Below, in pieces: positions 1 through 5,289 of a stretch of DNA of 5,289 bases. How positions within the stretch are numbered: position 1 is the stretch's first letter; the number at the start of each line of letters is the position of its first letter. The translations under genes and the position numbers were made by a program. The DNA is from Euryarchaeota archaeon UBA89. GTDB lineage: Archaea; Thermoplasmatota; Poseidoniia; Poseidoniales; Thalassarchaeaceae. The DNA is taken from assembly GCA_002495525.1 (NCBI GenBank), contig DAFS01000015.1:7686-12974 (forward strand), in the 5' to 3' direction. The notes beneath the pieces were generated by a model, which was given only the letters and a program-made list of their open reading frames with translations, was not told the origin of the DNA and ran no database searches.

Positions 1-125
1 GGATAAGGAAACATTTCAAGACAGTAAAATTTGGGTTTTGTGGAATCCACATTGACTGAAAAGATTTTTTCATCTTTCCATTTTTGCTGCCAATGTTGTT
101 CAATCTTGTGCATATCATATCCCAT
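1..125 (-). CDS. leuS: Leucyl-tRNA synthetase, N-terminal fragment (5' end of gene; rest lies beyond the left edge)
   Basis: Read on the minus strand from the ATG at 125-123, the sequence encodes 41 residues before the edge, starting MGYDMHKIEQHWQQKW and ending KPKFYCLEMFPYP. This matches the start of class Ia leucyl-tRNA synthetases: a short helix with the I-E-x-x-W-Q-x-x-W pattern, then the first strand of the Rossmann fold leading into the HIGH-type signature, which would lie just off the edge. LeuS charges tRNA-Leu with leucine in the cytoplasm. The FYCLEMFPYP stretch resembles bacterial-type LeuS (FYxLxMFPYPSG) more than archaeal or eukaryotic forms. The ATG is chosen because AGGAAG lies 7 bases upstream; the in-frame stop upstream is at 197-195, and a second in-frame ATG at 113-111 is the alternative start. 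The gene is divergent from the hydrolase gene. Identity is fairly sure despite the short length; the domain-type reading is less so. Confidence 0.85.
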   Translation of the reverse strand, partial: MGYDMHKIEQHWQQKWKDEKIFSVNVDSTKPKFYCLEMFPY

Positions 126-320
126 TGAAACACTTCCTGTAAATTTTCTCAATTTAATATTCCTATCCTGCAATGAGTAATGATTGTTAGAGGTCTATCT
201 TCACTAGTTAATGGGTTGAACACTTGACTCACATGTGTCGACTATTAGAGTTTGATATGAAACCTCTCCTTAGAATATGAGCCGGTATTGCTATGCAGTA
301 GGTTCACTTGGATTACTATA
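126..320. promoter_or_regulatory. Divergent intergenic region between leuS and the hydrolase gene
   Basis: This gap should hold the promoters of both divergent genes. For leuS (minus strand), TATTAAAT at 159-152 is TATA-like and lies about 27 bases upstream of the ATG; AGGAAG near the start is a plausible ribosome-binding site. For the hydrolase (plus strand), a bacterial reading is TTGATA at 252-257 with TATGAG at 276-281, spacer 18. An archaeal reading is the AT-rich TTAGAATAT at 270-278. Neither is strong enough to settle which transcription machinery is used. A perfect 8-bp palindrome, CACATGTG (230-237), overlaps GTCGAC (237-242) and could be a regulator site or chance. No RNA gene or small conserved reading frame was seen here. 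Confidence 0.3.
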
Positions 321-1040
321 ATGCTCGGTGATGGAGAGTTTGATATTCAAGAAAGTGAAGATGGAATAGAAGTTTGGGTTACTCAAATGGGTAACTACAT
401 GAACATGAATACAGCCTGGATAAATAGAACTACCGGAACTGTAGCAATTGTTGACCCATTTGATTCTGAAAGATGGGTTTCTGCACTAAAACAAGAAGGT
501 TTACGACCTACTCATTTACTTTATACACATACTCATAGAGATCATGTAGAAGGGTATGCAAAAATGATCAGTCTTGTACCAGAAATTCAGGTATGGGGGC
601 ATGAGAGTGCATCGGTGTCAGGACTACTGTCGTTTGCTGTGTTTAAGAAAGTAAATTTTACTAAAAAATGGGATAATGAACCAAACACAACTATCCAATG
701 GAGTTGTGGTGGGATAAATCTTGGAATTACTCATTCTCCGGGTCATGCCCCTGGACATGTAACTATACATGGGCATGGAGTTTATCATGCAGGTGATTTA
801 CTATTTACAGCACATAGTGGAAGAGTGGATTTACCAGGAAGTGATCCTTTAGCACAATGGAATAGTATATTTTATGCTCGAAAACTACTAGAAAATTTAC
901 CTAGAGAATGGAGATTAATTCCAGGACATAGGTATGATTGGATAGATGGGACCACTCCGGATTGGGTTAGTATTGAAGAGGTATTGAAACATAATTTTTC
1001 ACTTAATTCTCCGGTATTAGAACAATTGGAGGGGAATTAA
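321..1040 (+). CDS. Metallo-beta-lactamase-fold hydrolase, glyoxalase-II-like
   Basis: A 239-residue single-domain MBL-fold enzyme. Counting from the ATG at 321, the metal ligands are readable: HTHRDH (H70, H72, D74, H75), H142 in HSPGHAPGH, D159 in HAGDLLF and H203 in PGHRYDW. This is the complete dinuclear-site set of the glyoxalase II / persulfide dioxygenase / YcbL-like branch. The stretch GRVDLPGSD (167-175) matches the GRTD-type motif of that branch. Likely chemistry is hydrolysis of a thioester (such as S-lactoyl-thiol) or another small-molecule ester; the substrate cannot be read from sequence. The C-terminal hydroxyacylglutathione-binding domain of classical glyoxalase II is absent, since the protein ends about 36 residues after the last ligand. 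The reading frame extends up to a TTG at 288, but the extra 11 residues do not look like family sequence, so the ATG at 321 is preferred, although no good ribosome-binding site precedes it. No signal peptide is seen, so it is probably cytoplasmic. Its stop overlaps the next start by one base. Confidence 0.85.
   Translation: MLGDGEFDIQESEDGIEVWVTQMGNYMNMNTAWINRTTGTVAIVDPFDSERWVSALKQEGLRPTHLLYTHTHRDHVEGYAKMISLVPEIQVWGHESASVSGLLSFAVFKKVNFTKKWDNEPNTTIQWSCGGINLGITHSPGHAPGHVTIHGHGVYHAGDLLFTAHSGRVDLPGSDPLAQWNSIFYARKLLENLPREWRLIPGHRYDWIDGTTPDWVSIEEVLKHNFSLNSPVLEQLEGN
1028..1034 (+). promoter_or_regulatory. Strong ribosome-binding site for the osmC-like gene
   Basis: GGAGGGG lies inside the last codons of the hydrolase gene. 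GGAGG ends 7 bases before the ATG at 1040, an ideal spacing. With the TAATG stop/start overlap it supports translational coupling of the two genes and fixes the osmC-like start. Confidence 0.75.
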
Positions 1041-1441
1041 TGGTAAAAATAGAAGCGAAATATGTAGGAGGTTTTCGATGTGTTGCTACTCATACACCAT
1101 CAGGGAAGGAACTGATAACAGATGCTCCTCTAGATAACCATGGTAAGGGTGAATCATTTTCTCCTACCGACTTACTAGCTACTTCTATGCTTACATGTAT
1201 TATGACTATAATTGGTATCAGAGCTGAAAAGAAAGGAATAGAAGTTTCGAACATGTATGGAAGTGTTGAGAAAACTATGCATCAGAATCCAAGGAGAGTC
1301 GGTAAGCTAGAGATAATAATAAAACTGCCAAATAATATAGATCTAAAAGATAGAGAATGGCTAATGCAAGAAGGTTGTGAATGTCCAGTATGTCACTCAG
1401 TAAATCAAACAATGGAAGTGGAAATTACTTTTGATGATTAG
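1040..1441 (+). CDS. OsmC-family protein (thiol-dependent peroxidase-like)
   Basis: A 133-residue protein of usual OsmC/Ohr-superfamily length. After an N-terminal beta-hairpin, the stretch from ITDAPLDN to FSPTDLLATSM (26-50) is characteristic of a common bacterial OsmC subgroup. It leads into the central helix with the first active-site cysteine, C53 (LTCIMT). PRRVGKLEIII (85-94) is the following strand region, and the second conserved cysteine is C115 in CECPVCHSV. Family members reduce organic or hydrogen peroxides through this cysteine pair; for this subgroup the true substrate is largely unproven. Unusually, two further cysteines flank the second one (C113 and C118), giving C-x-C-P-x-C; many relatives have only the central Cys-Pro. 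The gene is coupled to the upstream hydrolase, which suggests a joint role in handling reactive thiols, aldehydes or peroxides (inference). Its TAG stop overlaps the stop of convergent aceE. The start is fixed by a strong ribosome-binding site. Confidence 0.88.
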   Translation: MVKIEAKYVGGFRCVATHTPSGKELITDAPLDNHGKGESFSPTDLLATSMLTCIMTIIGIRAEKKGIEVSNMYGSVEKTMHQNPRRVGKLEIIIKLPNNIDLKDREWLMQEGCECPVCHSVNQTMEVEITFDD

Positions 1442-4095
1442 TGAGTTTTATCGAACCTTTCTCTAGAAATTCCCAATTTTTTAACAATTTCTTCTGTTAT
1501 TCCTTTTTTCAAAGAACCTTCTCTTTCTAATGCAGAAACAGTAGCTAACACTATACTATTAGTATCAATTTCAAAGAATCTTCTTAATTCTAGTCTATCA
1601 TCTGACCTTCCAAAACCATCTGTTCCAAGAACAATAAACTTACCACCTACCCAGCGTTGAATCATTTCAGGAACTGCTGTGATATAATCTGAAACTGCAA
1701 CTGTCACAATTTCATCCCCAAAACACTCAGACACATAAGGTATTTTTTCTTCTTCAGGATATAAACGATTAATCCTTTGAGATTCTAAACCCTCTCTTCT
1801 TAATTCACCGTATGATGTAACTGACCATATCTCGGAATTAATACCAAGTTCTGCTAATTTTTCAGATGCCTCGATCACATGAGAAAGGATAGGCCCTGAG
1901 CCTAAAATTCTAACATTAGGGCCTTTTTTATCATTAGTTCCTGATAATTTATATGCACCTTTGATTATTTTTTTATCTATACCTTCAGGTTTTGGAGGCT
2001 GTCTTTCATTTTGATTATACAGCATTATATAATGGAAAACATCTTGATTTTTACCCCACATCTCATCAATTCCATGACGAATAATCGTAGCTAACTCATA
2101 GGCATATGCTGGATCCCAAGAACGGCAGAATGGAACTGTACTGGCGTGAAGTAATGAGTGCCCATCTTGATGTTGCAATCCTTCACCATTGAGTGTAGTT
2201 CTTCCTGCTGTAGCGCCCATTAAGAATCCTCTAGCGCGAGCGTCTGCTGCTTGCCAAATTTGGTCATTTACACGTTGAAAACCAAACATCGAATAAAATA
2301 TGTAGAATGGTAGAGTTGGTGTCATAGCATGAGAATATGATGTTGCGGATGCGATCCATGAAGCTATTGAGTTTGCTTCAGATATACCTTCTTCCAAAAT
2401 CTGGCCAGTAATAGATTCCTTATATTTCATTATCATTTTATGGTCTACTGGTTTATATTTTTGGCCAGAATGAGAATAAATTCCAAACTCACTAAATAAT
2501 GGGTCCATCCCAAATGTGCGGCCTTCGTCAGGAATTATGGGCACCACTTTTTCTCCTATTTCCGACTTCATTAGATTTCTTAATAATCGGACGAAAGCCA
2601 TAGTGGTGGATACTTTCTGTCCTTCAGGAGTACCATTATCGAATTGTGAATAGGTTTCTTCGGATGGGAGATTGAAGTCAATATTTGGAGATTTTCTGGA
2701 TGGTAAATATCCACCTAATTTACCTCTAGTAGAATGTATATATTCTAGTGCTTCCGATTCTTCATCTAATGAATAAAATGGACTGCTTTGTAATTGTTCA
2801 TTATCTAAGGGAATATTTAGACGATCTCTGTATGCAATTAAATCTTCAATATTCATTTTCTTTTTCTGATGGGTTGTATTTCTGCCAGCAAAGGAGTCTA
2901 TGCCCCATCCTTTGACTGTGTGTGCCAATATGACTGCAGGCTTATCGGACTCCAATGCGGCATGATAAGCGGCGTATATCTTCATTGGATCATGTCCTCC
3001 TCTTCTTAAATTGATAATATCTTGCTCAGAAAGTTTTTTGCCAATGGAAACTAGTTCCTCTGAACCACTAAATAGTTCGTCACGGAAATCAGACGGTGAA
3101 AGAGTACTCATTCTTTGGAAATCCCCATCATTTATTTCCTCGAGTCTAGAAAGTAATACTCCATTAGAATCTTGGGAAAATAAACGATCCCAGTTACTAT
3201 CCCATAAAACTTTGAAAACGTCCCAACCCGCACCTCTATAGAGCCCTTCTAACTCTTGAATTATCTTAGAGTTGCCACGTACGGGGCCATCCAGCCTCTG
3301 AAGATTACAATTTACTACAGTAATCAAATTATCTAGTTTTTCTCTGCCTGCAACTGCTATTGCTGCTATGGACTCAGGTTCATCCATTTCGCCGTCTCCT
3401 AAGAAAGAATACACAGTACTTTGCGACGTGTCAATTAAATTTCTATTTGTTAGATACTTCCAAAATCTTGCCTGCATAACTGCGGCTAATGGTCCTAAAC
3501 CCATTGATACAGTTGGGTATTCCCAGAAATCTTTCATTAAACGAGGATGGGGGTAGGATGAAAGACCATCTAGAAAGGCTTCTTGACGAAAATTAACCAA
3601 TTGGTCCCGAGTAATACGTCCTTCTAAGAAAGCACGGGCATAAATTCCAGGACTACCATGACCTTGAATGTAAAGAGCATCCCCAATCCCATTAGATTCT
3701 TTTCCTTTGAATACATGATTGAATCCTACTTCATAAATCATAGATGAAGAAGCATATGTGGAGATATGCCCCCCTATGCCGTCTGTTCTCCTATTTGCAT
3801 CTGAAACAATTAGAGCAGAGTTCCATAAAATTGCATTTTGAATTTCTTTTTCAATTTCTAAATTGCCCGGATATGCTATCTGATTATCCCAAGGAATTGT
3901 ATTTACGTAAGGTGTTTGAGAGGCTGGAGTTATTTCTACACCCAAGTCTTGCGCTTCTGCCAAAATCTCATGTAACAACAATCTAGCCCTCTCAAGACCT
4001 GATGAATCTACAACTGAACGTAATGATTCTAACCATTCATCGGTCTCTTCTGGATCTATATCCGGTAACCTCTGATGGTGATTGTTACCTGACAT
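1438..4095 (-). CDS. aceE: Pyruvate dehydrogenase E1 component, homodimeric type
   Basis: An 885-residue protein that follows E. coli AceE (887 aa) end to end. It decarboxylates pyruvate with thiamine diphosphate and passes the acetyl group to the lipoyl domain of E2, feeding acetyl-CoA synthesis in the cytoplasm. The N-terminal segment (about 10-30, DIDPEETDEWLESL) corresponds to the E2-docking part. Expected catalytic positions are present: H110 (GGHIS), H146 (QGHGSPG), the thiamine-diphosphate/Mg motif starting GDGEMDEPES at 233 and ending NCNLQRLDG (262-270), H409 in the mobile loop (TTHQKKKMN), E569 (ILEEGI), which should contact the cofactor aminopyrimidine, and QHQDGH (641-646). The C-terminal domain runs through LGTDGFGRSD (823-832). 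No truncation or frameshift is visible. The ATG start gives the expected N-terminus, but only a weak ribosome-binding site precedes it. Neither E2 nor E3 is adjacent: upstream is a GNAT gene and downstream a convergent osmC-like gene. If the host is archaeal, this gene was probably acquired from bacteria. Confidence 0.96.
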   Translation of the reverse strand: MSGNNHHQRLPDIDPEETDEWLESLRSVVDSSGLERARLLLHEILAEAQDLGVEITPASQTPYVNTIPWDNQIAYPGNLEIEKEIQNAILWNSALIVSDANRRTDGIGGHISTYASSSMIYEVGFNHVFKGKESNGIGDALYIQGHGSPGIYARAFLEGRITRDQLVNFRQEAFLDGLSSYPHPRLMKDFWEYPTVSMGLGPLAAVMQARFWKYLTNRNLIDTSQSTVYSFLGDGEMDEPESIAAIAVAGREKLDNLITVVNCNLQRLDGPVRGNSKIIQELEGLYRGAGWDVFKVLWDSNWDRLFSQDSNGVLLSRLEEINDGDFQRMSTLSPSDFRDELFSGSEELVSIGKKLSEQDIINLRRGGHDPMKIYAAYHAALESDKPAVILAHTVKGWGIDSFAGRNTTHQKKKMNIEDLIAYRDRLNIPLDNEQLQSSPFYSLDEESEALEYIHSTRGKLGGYLPSRKSPNIDFNLPSEETYSQFDNGTPEGQKVSTTMAFVRLLRNLMKSEIGEKVVPIIPDEGRTFGMDPLFSEFGIYSHSGQKYKPVDHKMIMKYKESITGQILEEGISEANSIASWIASATSYSHAMTPTLPFYIFYSMFGFQRVNDQIWQAADARARGFLMGATAGRTTLNGEGLQHQDGHSLLHASTVPFCRSWDPAYAYELATIIRHGIDEMWGKNQDVFHYIMLYNQNERQPPKPEGIDKKIIKGAYKLSGTNDKKGPNVRILGSGPILSHVIEASEKLAELGINSEIWSVTSYGELRREGLESQRINRLYPEEEKIPYVSECFGDEIVTVAVSDYITAVPEMIQRWVGGKFIVLGTDGFGRSDDRLELRRFFEIDTNSIVLATVSALEREGSLKKGITEEIVKKLGISRERFDKTH

Positions 4096-4103
4096 TGGAC
4101 CAC

Positions 4104-4123
4104 TCTGCCCCCATAGGGGCAGA
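4104..4123 (-). promoter_or_regulatory. Inverted repeat in the aceE leader, with a short upstream reading frame starting in its loop
   Basis: The plus strand reads TCTGCCCC-CATA-GGGGCAGA, a perfect 8-bp inverted repeat with a 4-base loop, ending 8 bases before the aceE start codon. It is strikingly GC-rich for this window. No T-run follows it, so it is a poor fit to an intrinsic terminator for the upstream GNAT gene. It could be an operator or a leader hairpin affecting aceE translation. On the minus strand the loop reads TATG, and this ATG (4114-4112) opens a 9-codon frame, MGAEWSNVR, ending with TAA at 4087-4085, which overlaps the aceE start in another frame. A function is inference. Confidence 0.5.
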
Positions 4124-4165
4124 CTGGCGAGTATGCAAAAGGTTTTGAATCTTCAAGAAATGTTT

Positions 4166-4753
4166 TCACATAATTTTACTTGATTTGGGACTTGTTACTA
4201 CTAAATGACAATGATGTAAGGTTCTAATTCCTGCAACTGTTACAGCTGAATCTCCAGAAATATTTCTTTCGCCGTTCCAGTTACTGACTGTTTGGGAAAC
4301 TGTATTTACCCCAGCTAAATTCATTGGATCTACCTTTAGTTCAACTATTACCTGTTCTATCTCACCTAACCATTCTAGTGTTGCATTAATAGATTTTTTA
4401 GCAAATCCATGCCTTTGTTCAGAACTTCTTACCCAGTATCCAAGATTCCATTTGGCCTCTGTCGTTCTAGTAACGTTATCAAAACCAATAAGTCCTAACA
4501 AAGTTTCATCCCATGGCCTAATCATTACCCAATGATGCATTAGGCCACTTCTTCCCATTCTTTCAGTTTCTTGTAAAAAAGATTCTATTTGTTCTAGAAA
4601 TGGTTTATCCGGATTAATCCATGGCATGGCTCGACTTACTTCGGGCCATGTTTCTTCGAATGCTTCTAATAATTTTGAAATGTAAGTAGCAGATGCTGGT
4701 CTAAGAACAAGCCCCTCATCGACCGTTATTGATGATGTCGCACGTCTTGACAC
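4166..4753 (-). CDS. GNAT-family N-acetyltransferase, RimJ/RimL-like
   Basis: A 195-residue protein with the layout of the RimJ/RimL branch of the GNAT fold. It transfers acetyl from acetyl-CoA to an amino group, often a protein N-terminus or a small molecule; the acceptor here is unknown. Visible features are the first strand VLRPAS (16-21), a helical acceptor-side region (about 25-65), strand LLGLIGFDNV (85-94), the NLGYWV strand (103-108) with the GNAT bulge, and the acetyl-CoA pyrophosphate-binding loop QRHGFA (113-118, R/QxxGxG/A type). DPMNLAGVNTVSQ (142-154) is equivalent to the family's late Asn/Ser helix. The start is GTG: an in-frame stop (TAG, 4774-4772) lies just upstream, and GGAGG ends 4 bases before the GTG, a rather short spacing. 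It lies 70 bp upstream of aceE and 56 bp downstream of the proline-rich gene, on the same strand. Both it and E1 concern acetyl metabolism, but no functional link can be claimed. Confidence 0.8.
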   Translation of the reverse strand: MSRRATSSITVDEGLVLRPASATYISKLLEAFEETWPEVSRAMPWINPDKPFLEQIESFLQETERMGRSGLMHHWVMIRPWDETLLGLIGFDNVTRTTEAKWNLGYWVRSSEQRHGFAKKSINATLEWLGEIEQVIVELKVDPMNLAGVNTVSQTVSNWNGERNISGDSAVTVAGIRTLHHCHLVVTSPKSSKIM

Positions 4754-4757
4754 AAGG

Positions 4758-4769
4758 CCTCCGAAGAGG
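4758..4769 (-). promoter_or_regulatory. Ribosome-binding site of the GNAT gene inside a cUUCGg hairpin
   Basis: On the minus strand CCTC-TTCG-GAGG forms a 4-bp stem closed by a C(UUCG)G tetraloop, an unusually stable RNA loop type. The 3' arm contains most of the GGAGG (4762-4758) that serves the GTG start at 4753. The ribosome-binding site would therefore be partly masked when folded. The stem is short, so it may only lower translation rather than act as a switch. Confidence 0.45.
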
Positions 4770-4803
4770 TACTAATGCATCACTTCTACGGAACGGTGTT
4801 TTC

Positions 4804-4809
4804 AAAAAA
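4804..4809 (-). terminator. Oligo-T tract directly after the stop of the proline-rich gene
   Basis: Six T residues on the minus strand follow immediately after the TAA of the proline-rich gene. In archaea such T-runs can terminate transcription without a hairpin. No GC-rich stem precedes it, so a bacterial intrinsic terminator is not supported. It could equally be chance in AT-rich DNA. Confidence 0.25.
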
Positions 4810-5289
4810 TTAAGGTCGTAATTTCTTTTTAGCAGTAATTAGATTATTATCATCAGGAATTAATTTTAAGGCATTCTCTAACATTTTATCAACGGATTGT
4901 GAACGCCCAATCCTCTGTAATAATGCGCCTATTGGGTAAATTAGCTTGGAACGATTTCCTAGATGTGGACCGACTTCATCAAGCAATACCGTCGCTTGAG
5001 CTGTATCTTTAGCCCTAGCAGCCTCCATTGCTGATTTAACCTGTAGAGCGACATCCCTATCAGTCCATTTTTCTTGTTGGGGCCAAGGCCAATAATTTGG
5101 TTCTGCTATTGGAATTGAAGATAATATTTCATCTGCTGAAATTACAGGAGGGAGTGGTAGAGGAGGTGGCGGCATAGGAGCTAGAACCTCATCAGAAGGA
5201 GGCGGGGGTGGAATTAATGGAGGAGGTGGTACTATACGGTTCTCTATAATAGGTGAATCTGGCTCTGGCTCTGGCTCTGGTTCAGGTTC
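4810..5289 (-). CDS. Proline-rich protein with helical, TPR-like C-terminal domain (C-terminal fragment; 5' end lies beyond the right edge)
   Basis: The frame is open from the right edge to the TAA at 4812-4810, giving the last 159 residues. An internal ATG at 5175 could be mistaken for the start, but the coding frame clearly continues upstream. Residues 1-10 are five Glu-Pro pairs. Residues 21-48 hold three proline runs (PPPPLIPPPPP and PPPPLPLPP), a likely disordered linker. From about 72 to 159 the sequence is helical and resembles one to two tetratricopeptide-like helix pairs (A-rich helix 80-93, then QATVLLDEVGPHL, then SVDKMLENALKLIPDD). No membrane segment is seen in this part. I do not recognise the protein; the missing N-terminus could carry a membrane anchor or a domain such as a zinc ribbon. 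A scaffold or adaptor role is possible but unproven. It is co-directional with the GNAT gene, 56 bp away. Confidence 0.75.
   Translation of the reverse strand, partial: EPEPEPEPEPDSPIIENRIVPPPPLIPPPPPSDEVLAPMPPPPLPLPPVISADEILSSIPIAEPNYWPWPQQEKWTDRDVALQVKSAMEAARAKDTAQATVLLDEVGPHLGNRSKLIYPIGALLQRIGRSQSVDKMLENALKLIPDDNNLITAKKKLRP
5260..5289 (-). repeat. Hexanucleotide repeat encoding Glu-Pro pairs
   Basis: On the plus strand TGGCTC occurs three times exactly (5260-5277), followed by two degenerate copies, TGGTTC and AGGTTC, running to the edge. On the minus strand these encode (Glu-Pro)5. The unit length keeps the frame, so copy-number changes would lengthen or shorten the linker without breaking the protein. 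The array may continue outside the window. Confidence 0.8.

Noticed and set aside
288..320. TTG start extending the hydrolase by 11 residues
   Set aside because: The added residues do not resemble the family N-terminus, and the ATG at 321 gives a normal beginning. The TTG cannot be excluded fully because neither start has a good ribosome-binding site.
1066..1080. A perfect AGGAGGT followed by an ATG at 1078 inside the osmC-like gene, suggesting a nested gene
   Set aside because: The ATG is out of frame and its frame stops after 19 codons. The AGGAGGT is explained by the Val-Gly-Gly codons of the OsmC protein.
3011..3986. Three plus-strand open frames (3011-3241, 3368-3556, 3744-3986) inside aceE
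   Set aside because: They lie fully antisense to strongly conserved AceE coding sequence, have no recognisable protein features and no convincing ribosome-binding sites.
4104..4123. The GC-rich hairpin read as an intrinsic terminator for the GNAT gene
   Set aside because: No T-run follows the stem on the minus strand; it is followed within 8 bases by the aceE start codon.
4145..4156. TTGAA-TC-TTCAA inverted repeat between the GNAT gene and aceE
   Set aside because: Only 5 bp per arm in AT-rich DNA, with no partner copy seen; easily chance.
4810..5175. A complete 121-residue gene starting at the ATG at 5175
   Set aside because: The same frame stays open to the window edge with continuous Glu-Pro and polyproline coding, so the ATG is an internal methionine.

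Overview
The window is AT-rich and gene-dense, with short intergenic gaps and six genes. Two are cut by the window edges. No RNA gene, insertion sequence, CRISPR array or phage gene was seen. The content suggests a streamlined planktonic microbe, but its domain cannot be settled here. The homodimeric, bacterial-style pyruvate dehydrogenase E1 and the bacterial-style start of leucyl-tRNA synthetase point to a bacterium. The low GC, the Pro/Glu-Pro-rich protein at the right end and weak TATA-like and oligo-T signals would also fit a marine Thermoplasmatota archaeon (Ca. Poseidoniales / Marine Group II), a group known to carry many bacterial genes. I lean weakly to the latter, as inference only.

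Left part (1-1441). The first 41 codons of leuS run leftward off the edge from an ATG at 125. This gene is divergent from a rightward pair across a 195-bp gap (126-320). The pair is a glyoxalase-II-like metallo-beta-lactamase-fold hydrolase and an OsmC-family protein, joined by a TAATG stop/start overlap with a strong Shine-Dalgarno sequence. This looks like a translationally coupled thiol, aldehyde or peroxide detoxification module.

Centre (1438-4095). A full-length aceE (885 aa) on the minus strand converges on the osmC-like gene, and the two stop codons share four bases. No E2 or E3 gene of the complex is adjacent. The 70-bp leader of aceE holds an 8-bp inverted repeat whose loop carries an ATG opening a 9-codon reading frame that overlaps the aceE start.

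Right part (4166-5289). Upstream of aceE on the same strand lie a RimJ/RimL-like GNAT acetyltransferase with a GTG start, and the 3' end of a gene for a proline-rich protein with (Glu-Pro)n repeats and a helical, TPR-like C-terminus. The ribosome-binding site of the GNAT gene sits in one arm of a short cUUCGg hairpin. The three minus-strand genes have gaps of 56 and 70 bp, so co-transcription is possible but not shown.

There is no clear evidence of an undescribed multi-gene system. The points most worth a second look are the hydrolase/OsmC pair with its CxCPxC cluster, the stand-alone aceE with its structured leader, and the mixed domain signals.
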